The translations under genes and the position numbers were made by a program. Below are positions 6,649 to 9,245 of a stretch of 9,245 nucleotides of DNA, one piece after another. The stretch spans positions 1-9,245 of the forward strand of contig JAGKUT010000020.1 in the NCBI GenBank assembly GCA_021152765.1, in the 5' to 3' direction. The notes beneath the pieces were generated by a model. It saw nothing but the letters and a program-made list of their open reading frames with translations. It was not told the origin of the DNA and did no database searches. Within the stretch, counting starts at the first letter, position 1. Each line of letters opens with the position of its first letter. The DNA comes from Actinomycetes bacterium (GTDB taxonomy: Bacteria; Bacillota_I; Bacilli_A; RF39; UBA660).

Positions 6649-7281
6649 AAAAGACTTAACCTTACTCTTATGATTTAATTTATCTAAAGATAAATATAAT
6701 AAAGGATATAAAGAACCATCATAATCAGAATTATCAAATTCTTCTCTATACTCAGTATAATTTAAATCATTAAGTTGTTTATAACAAAATAACTTATCAT
6801 AAACATCCTTATCCATAATAATCTTTTTAGAAAAATCAATGATTTTATTCTCTTTTCTATCACAAATATAAGAATGAAAATAAAGTATAAAATTTGTATT
6901 AATACATACAGAAGTAACAGCAGAAATATCACAATTATGGCATTCTTCTAAAACCTTTTGTGTAACATTATGACATTCACCATTAACATCATCACAACGT
7001 AATATATCGCCGCAAAAATGATTAAAATATTCTTGAGAAAATACATAAAAACTAACAACCCCTTGATCATATTCAATAGTACATTTTTGACCATCAATAT
7101 GAATATCATTTATATACTTTAAACATTTATACTGAGAAATAACTTCCTTAATAGCCCTATCATTTTGACTATAAATATATTTACATAAAGTTGAAACAAC
7201 TCTCCTAATTTCATCACTTCTATCACGATAAGGAATACCCTTACCTTCATATTTATCAATAATAGAATTAAAATCTGCCAT
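6634..7281 (-). CDS. Cys-rich hypothetical protein, possible papain/transglutaminase-like fold
   Basis: I do not recognise this gene. The ATG at 7279-7281 gives 215 aa and has GAGGTGAT (7286-7293) correctly spaced. A GTG three codons earlier (7288-7290) lies inside that ribosome binding site and is unlikely to be the start. The protein has no signal peptide or membrane segment and should be cytoplasmic. It has 11 Cys residues (33, 53, 67, 90, 96, 103, 114, 117, 126, 140, 166), many in the middle third. The segment G101-E-C103-H104, then F-H136-S, then I-I-D149-F-S is spaced like the Cys-His-Asp arrangement of papain-fold or transglutaminase-like enzymes; this is inference only. The C-rich middle might instead bind a metal. 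It has its own promoter and terminator and sits just downstream of the spoVA genes, which by itself does not show a role in sporulation. Confidence 0.7.
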   Translation of the reverse strand: MADFNSIIDKYEGKGIPYRDRSDEIRRVVSTLCKYIYSQNDRAIKEVISQYKCLKYINDIHIDGQKCTIEYDQGVVSFYVFSQEYFNHFCGDILRCDDVNGECHNVTQKVLEECHNCDISAVTSVCINTNFILYFHSYICDRKENKIIDFSKKIIMDKDVYDKLFCYKQLNDLNYTEYREEFDNSDYDGSLYPLLYLSLDKLNHKSKVKSFKIDK

Positions 7282-7285
7282 AAAT

Positions 7286-7293
7286 ATCACCTC
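7286..7293 (-). promoter_or_regulatory. Ribosome binding site of the Cys-rich gene
   Basis: GAGGTGAT on the minus strand, four nt before the ATG at 7281. It contains the GTG that would otherwise be read as an earlier start, so it decides for the ATG. Confidence 0.75.
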
Positions 7294-7307
7294 AAATTAA
7301 TAGAAAT

Positions 7308-7336
7308 ATAATACAATAAAATAAAAAAAAAATCAA
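7308..7336 (-). promoter_or_regulatory. Putative promoter of the Cys-rich gene
   Basis: On the minus strand: TTGATT (7331-7336), 17-nt spacer, TATTAT (7308-7313). The -35 lies in the descending arm of the spoVAE terminator and the spacer contains that terminator's T-run, so terminator and promoter share DNA. A TATATT three nt further on is an alternative -10 with a poorer spacer. Confidence 0.5.
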
Positions 7337-7353
7337 CCTAATCCTTAGGTTGA
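7323..7353 (-). terminator. Rho-independent terminator of the spoVA unit
   Basis: On the minus strand a perfect 9-bp stem TCAACCTAA/TTAGGTTGA (7345-7353 with 7333-7341) closes a 3-nt loop GGA and runs directly into ten T (complement of 7323-7332). This is the strongest terminator here. The spoVAE stop codon TAG (7338-7340) lies in the 3' arm. Confidence 0.88.
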
Positions 7354-7688
7354 AATAAAAAACTAAAGAAAAAAGAAAATATAATAGCAGAAGCAATACC
7401 AGAAGCAGTTAAATCAAAAATACCCATCATTAAACCCATAATACCATAATCAGCTGCTGATGCCATTGCTCCATGAATAAGTAAATGACCAAAACTAGTA
7501 ATAGGAACACAAGCTCCTCCACCTGCCCATAAAACAAACTTATCATAAATACCAAATATATCTAAAAAAGCACCCAATACAACAAACATAGCGGTAATAT
7601 GACCTGGAGTAAGTTTAGTATTATCAAGTATTATCTGACCAATTAAACAAACAATACCACAAAATATAAAAGCATTAAAATAAATCAT
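7338..7688 (-). CDS. spoVAE: Stage V sporulation protein AE (SpoVAEb type)
   Basis: A 116-aa polytopic membrane protein, matching the usual length of SpoVAEb. It is hydrophobic throughout, with about four membrane segments, and carries the family-typical LTPGHITAMFVVLGAFLDIF (26-45), YDKFVLWAGGG (48-58) and VPITSFGHLLIHGAMA (61-76) stretches and a terminal FQPKD. SpoVA membrane proteins form the channel in the spore inner membrane that takes in Ca-dipicolinate during sporulation and releases it at germination. Its ATG overlaps the last base of the spoVAD TAA (TAATG), and the GGAGG ribosome binding site lies within the last codons of spoVAD, so translation is coupled. It is the last gene of the spoVA unit. 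Confidence 0.95.
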   Translation of the reverse strand: MIYFNAFIFCGIVCLIGQIILDNTKLTPGHITAMFVVLGAFLDIFGIYDKFVLWAGGGACVPITSFGHLLIHGAMASAADYGIMGLMMGIFDLTASGIASAIIFSFFFSFLFQPKD

Positions 7689-8674
7689 TATATTACCTCC
7701 AAACTAATCGCATGAGCAATACTAGGAATAGATAATTTTTGATTAACCATAGTAGTATTCATTAAAGCACCAGTCGCAACAAGCAAAACACGAGATAATT
7801 CACCCTTCTTCATCTTATCCATAACATAAGTGTAAGCAACAAGAGGTAAACATGCAGGACCAGACCCACCAGCATATACAGGTTGTCTATCAATATCAAA
7901 AATCATACTAGCCGCATCATCATAATTCTTTAAATCAACATTATATTCTGTCTTCATATATTCAACTAACATTTTTTTTCCATAAATACCCAAGTCCCCT
8001 GATAAAATTAAATCATAATAACCAGCTTCTCTTTTAGTATTCATCAAATGTTTATAAATAGTATCACCACAAGCACACGCCATAACACCACCCATATTAT
8101 AAACATCCTTAACACCCATGTCAGTCACTGTACCTATAGTACTACTGTCAATACGTACTCCCTTCTTTTCTCGAGTTAAATAAGCTGAACAACCACCAGT
8201 AGTAGTAAAAGTTGTATATCTAGGCTTAGGGCCACCATACTCAACAGGATATCTAAATTGTTTCTCCGCAGAGGTATTATGAGAAGAAACAGTACAAATA
8301 CAATTATTAACAACCTTATGTTCAATCATATTAGCACCAATAATTAATCCCTCAACACTACTAGCACACGCACTATAAATACCTAAATAAGGAATACCCA
8401 AACGACTTGCCGCATAATTAGAACTAACAAGCTGATTCATCAAATCACCTGAAATATGCAAATCTATTTGAAACCTAGTTTTACCAATCTTATTAAGTAA
8501 AATATCAACAGCATCATCAATTAATTTACTCTCAGCAGTTTCAAAACTCTTTTCACCAAAATAAAAATCATTATAGCTCCTATCATATAATTTGCTAAAT
8601 GGACCATTTGCTTCATAAGGACCAGTTACAGTACTAACCATATTTAAAAATACATTATTATAATAATTAGTCAT
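7688..8674 (-). CDS. spoVAD: Stage V sporulation protein AD (dipicolinate-binding, thiolase fold)
   Basis: A 328-aa soluble protein of the SpoVAD family, related to ketoacyl-ACP synthase III/thiolases; Bacillus subtilis SpoVAD binds dipicolinic acid and helps load it into the spore. Conserved stretches seen here include GPYEANGPFSKLYD (18-31), HISGDLMNQ (73-81), YSACASSVEG with C103 at the thiolase-Cys position (100-109), SSHNTSAEKQFRYPVEYGG (130-148), YDLILSGDLGIYG (220-232), YAGGSGPAC (267-275) and LLVATGALM (297-305). The N-terminus is about 10 residues shorter than in B. subtilis, and the C-terminus also lacks a short tail (338 aa in B. subtilis). GGGAG sits six nt before the ATG, overlapping the end of spoVAC, whose stop is 1 nt away. 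Confidence 0.96.
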   Translation of the reverse strand: MTNYYNNVFLNMVSTVTGPYEANGPFSKLYDRSYNDFYFGEKSFETAESKLIDDAVDILLNKIGKTRFQIDLHISGDLMNQLVSSNYAASRLGIPYLGIYSACASSVEGLIIGANMIEHKVVNNCICTVSSHNTSAEKQFRYPVEYGGPKPRYTTFTTTGGCSAYLTREKKGVRIDSSTIGTVTDMGVKDVYNMGGVMACACGDTIYKHLMNTKREAGYYDLILSGDLGIYGKKMLVEYMKTEYNVDLKNYDDAASMIFDIDRQPVYAGGSGPACLPLVAYTYVMDKMKKGELSRVLLVATGALMNTTMVNQKLSIPSIAHAISLEVI

Positions 8675-8675
8675 A

Positions 8676-9116
8676 TTACGCTCCCATCAATAAAAGTCTT
8701 AATAAACCAAAAACATAAGCACTAACAACACCAAGCATAATAACACTTCCAGAAAGTTTAAATATATTAGCACCTAATCCCATTACAATGCCTTCTTTTC
8801 TATACTCCAAGGCAGCACTTTGCATTGCATGAGCAAATCCAGTAATAGGAACAATTAAACCACACTTCGCAAAATGAACAAACCTATCAAAAAAACCTAA
8901 ACAAGTAAATAAACAACCTATAAAAATTAAAGTAACTATCATAAATACAGAAGCCTCTTTAGTAGGAATATTTAAAAAATAAGAATATAATTCAATCAAA
9001 ATCTCACCCAATACTCCCATCAAACCACCAATAACAAAAGCAACTAAACCATTATAAATTCTATTTTCTTTAGGGGTATACTTATTAACAATACTTTGAT
9101 ACTTTCTTTTTTCCAT
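8676..9116 (-). CDS. spoVAC: Stage V sporulation protein AC
   Basis: A 146-aa polytopic membrane protein, full length for SpoVAC. The start aligns with the family (YQSIVNKYTPKENRIYNGLVAF at the N-terminus, split here as residues 6-13 and 14-27), and conserved parts include GFFDRFVHFAKCG (74-86), VPITGFAHAMQSAALEYRKE (89-108) and the GIVMGLGANIFKLSGSVI segment (109-126). In Bacillus, SpoVAC acts as a mechanosensitive channel component for dipicolinate release. It shares the V-P-I-T-x-F-x-H core with SpoVAE, so the two membrane genes that flank spoVAD are paralogues. No proper ribosome binding site precedes the ATG, unlike the other minus-strand genes whose starts lie in the window: the upstream DNA is a wecE-like fragment in another frame. 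This suggests that the natural upstream region is missing here. Confidence 0.94.
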   Translation of the reverse strand: MEKRKYQSIVNKYTPKENRIYNGLVAFVIGGLMGVLGEILIELYSYFLNIPTKEASVFMIVTLIFIGCLFTCLGFFDRFVHFAKCGLIVPITGFAHAMQSAALEYRKEGIVMGLGANIFKLSGSVIMLGVVSAYVFGLLRLLLMGA

Positions 9117-9136
9117 ATTCTCATTCTTTTTTCCAT
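9104..9136 (-). repeat. 13-nt direct repeat at the wecE fragment/spoVAC junction
   Basis: ATGGAAAAAAGAA (minus strand) occurs at 9124-9136, inside the wecE-like fragment, and again at 9104-9116, where it starts spoVAC. The two copies are exactly 20 nt apart. It is the likely microhomology at which the two sequences were joined. Confidence 0.8.
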
Positions 9137-9245
9137 TATTTCATTTGCTCTTGTTAATTGTCCATATAATAATGCTGCTAATATGTCTGATGGTAAGTAT
9201 GATGATCCAACTTCATGCCATGTGTATTTATCAACGTTTCCTCTA
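9113..9245 (-). pseudogene. wecE: Fragment of a WecE/RffA-type sugar aminotransferase
   Basis: The minus-strand frame starting at 9244 reads 44 residues that match the middle of dTDP-4-amino-4,6-dideoxygalactose transaminase (WecE/RffA, PLP-dependent DegT/DnrJ/EryC1 family): RGNVDKYTWHEVGSSYLPSD (1-20), then ILAALLYGQL and an IMEKRMRIW end. In E. coli WecE this segment lies around residues 220-265 of 376. Homology stops at the Trp codon (9113-9115), which overlaps the spoVAC ATG; the frame then runs about 23 codons through spoVAC to a TAG at 9044-9046 with no family resemblance. The last roughly 110 residues of the enzyme are therefore missing. The upstream part is outside the window. Its codons are A-ending (12 of 14 four-fold sites end in A, 3 of 3 Ile are ATA), unlike the T-ending codons of spoVAC. 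It is a truncated gene or an assembly join. Confidence 0.8.

Noticed and set aside
9117..9245. Upstream regulatory region or sigma-G promoter of spoVAC
   Set aside because: The stretch reads as WecE-like protein to the last codon, and no promoter-like pair or ribosome binding site is visible in it.
1..9245. CRISPR array, tRNA, riboswitch, phage or insertion-sequence signatures
   Set aside because: No regularly spaced repeats, cloverleaf, conserved riboswitch core, transposase or terminal inverted repeats were seen; gene-free gaps are all about 100 nt or less.

Overview
The window comes from a very AT-rich, endospore-forming member of the Firmicutes (Bacillota), probably an uncultured low-GC lineage. 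The evidence is a spoVAC-spoVAD-spoVAE cluster in the clostridial order, a SpoIIIE/FtsK translocase, strong AGGAGG-type ribosome binding sites and sigma-A-like promoters. TGG is used for Trp and TGA as a stop, so the genetic code looks standard. Nothing in the sequence fixes the species.

Layout, left to right. A plus-strand gene (cut by the left edge) encodes the C-terminal part of a FAD-dependent oxidoreductase fused to a Rieske [2Fe-2S] domain (YhfW-like). It converges on a long run of minus-strand genes. Read in their own direction, from the right edge, these are: a truncated wecE-like sugar aminotransferase fragment; spoVAC-spoVAD-spoVAE (dipicolinate transport into the spore); an unrecognised Cys-rich protein of about 215 aa; a pair formed by a double zinc-ribbon membrane protein and a secreted TPM-domain protein; ftsK/spoIIIE; and an nfeD-slipin pair. 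Gaps between genes are short, and there is no gene-free stretch over 300 bases. No RNA gene, insertion sequence or CRISPR array was seen.

Transcription units are unusually legible. I can place promoters for the Cys-rich gene, the zinc-ribbon/TPM pair, ftsK and nfeD-slipin. Every unit that ends inside the window ends in a hairpin that contains the stop codon of its last gene. Tight coupling (1-4 nt overlaps, Shine-Dalgarno sequences inside the last codons of the upstream gene) links spoVAD-spoVAE, zinc ribbon-TPM and nfeD-slipin.

The observations most worth a second look are: (1) stop codons embedded in all five terminator hairpins; (2) an abrupt junction at about 9116 where a wecE fragment runs into spoVAC across a 13-nt direct repeat, with a simultaneous switch in synonymous codon use, which suggests a rearrangement or an assembly chimera; (3) mirror-image Ile codon use on the two strands; (4) a possible Cys-His-Asp catalytic arrangement in the unrecognised Cys-rich protein. 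I did not find convincing evidence of a wholly new multi-gene system.
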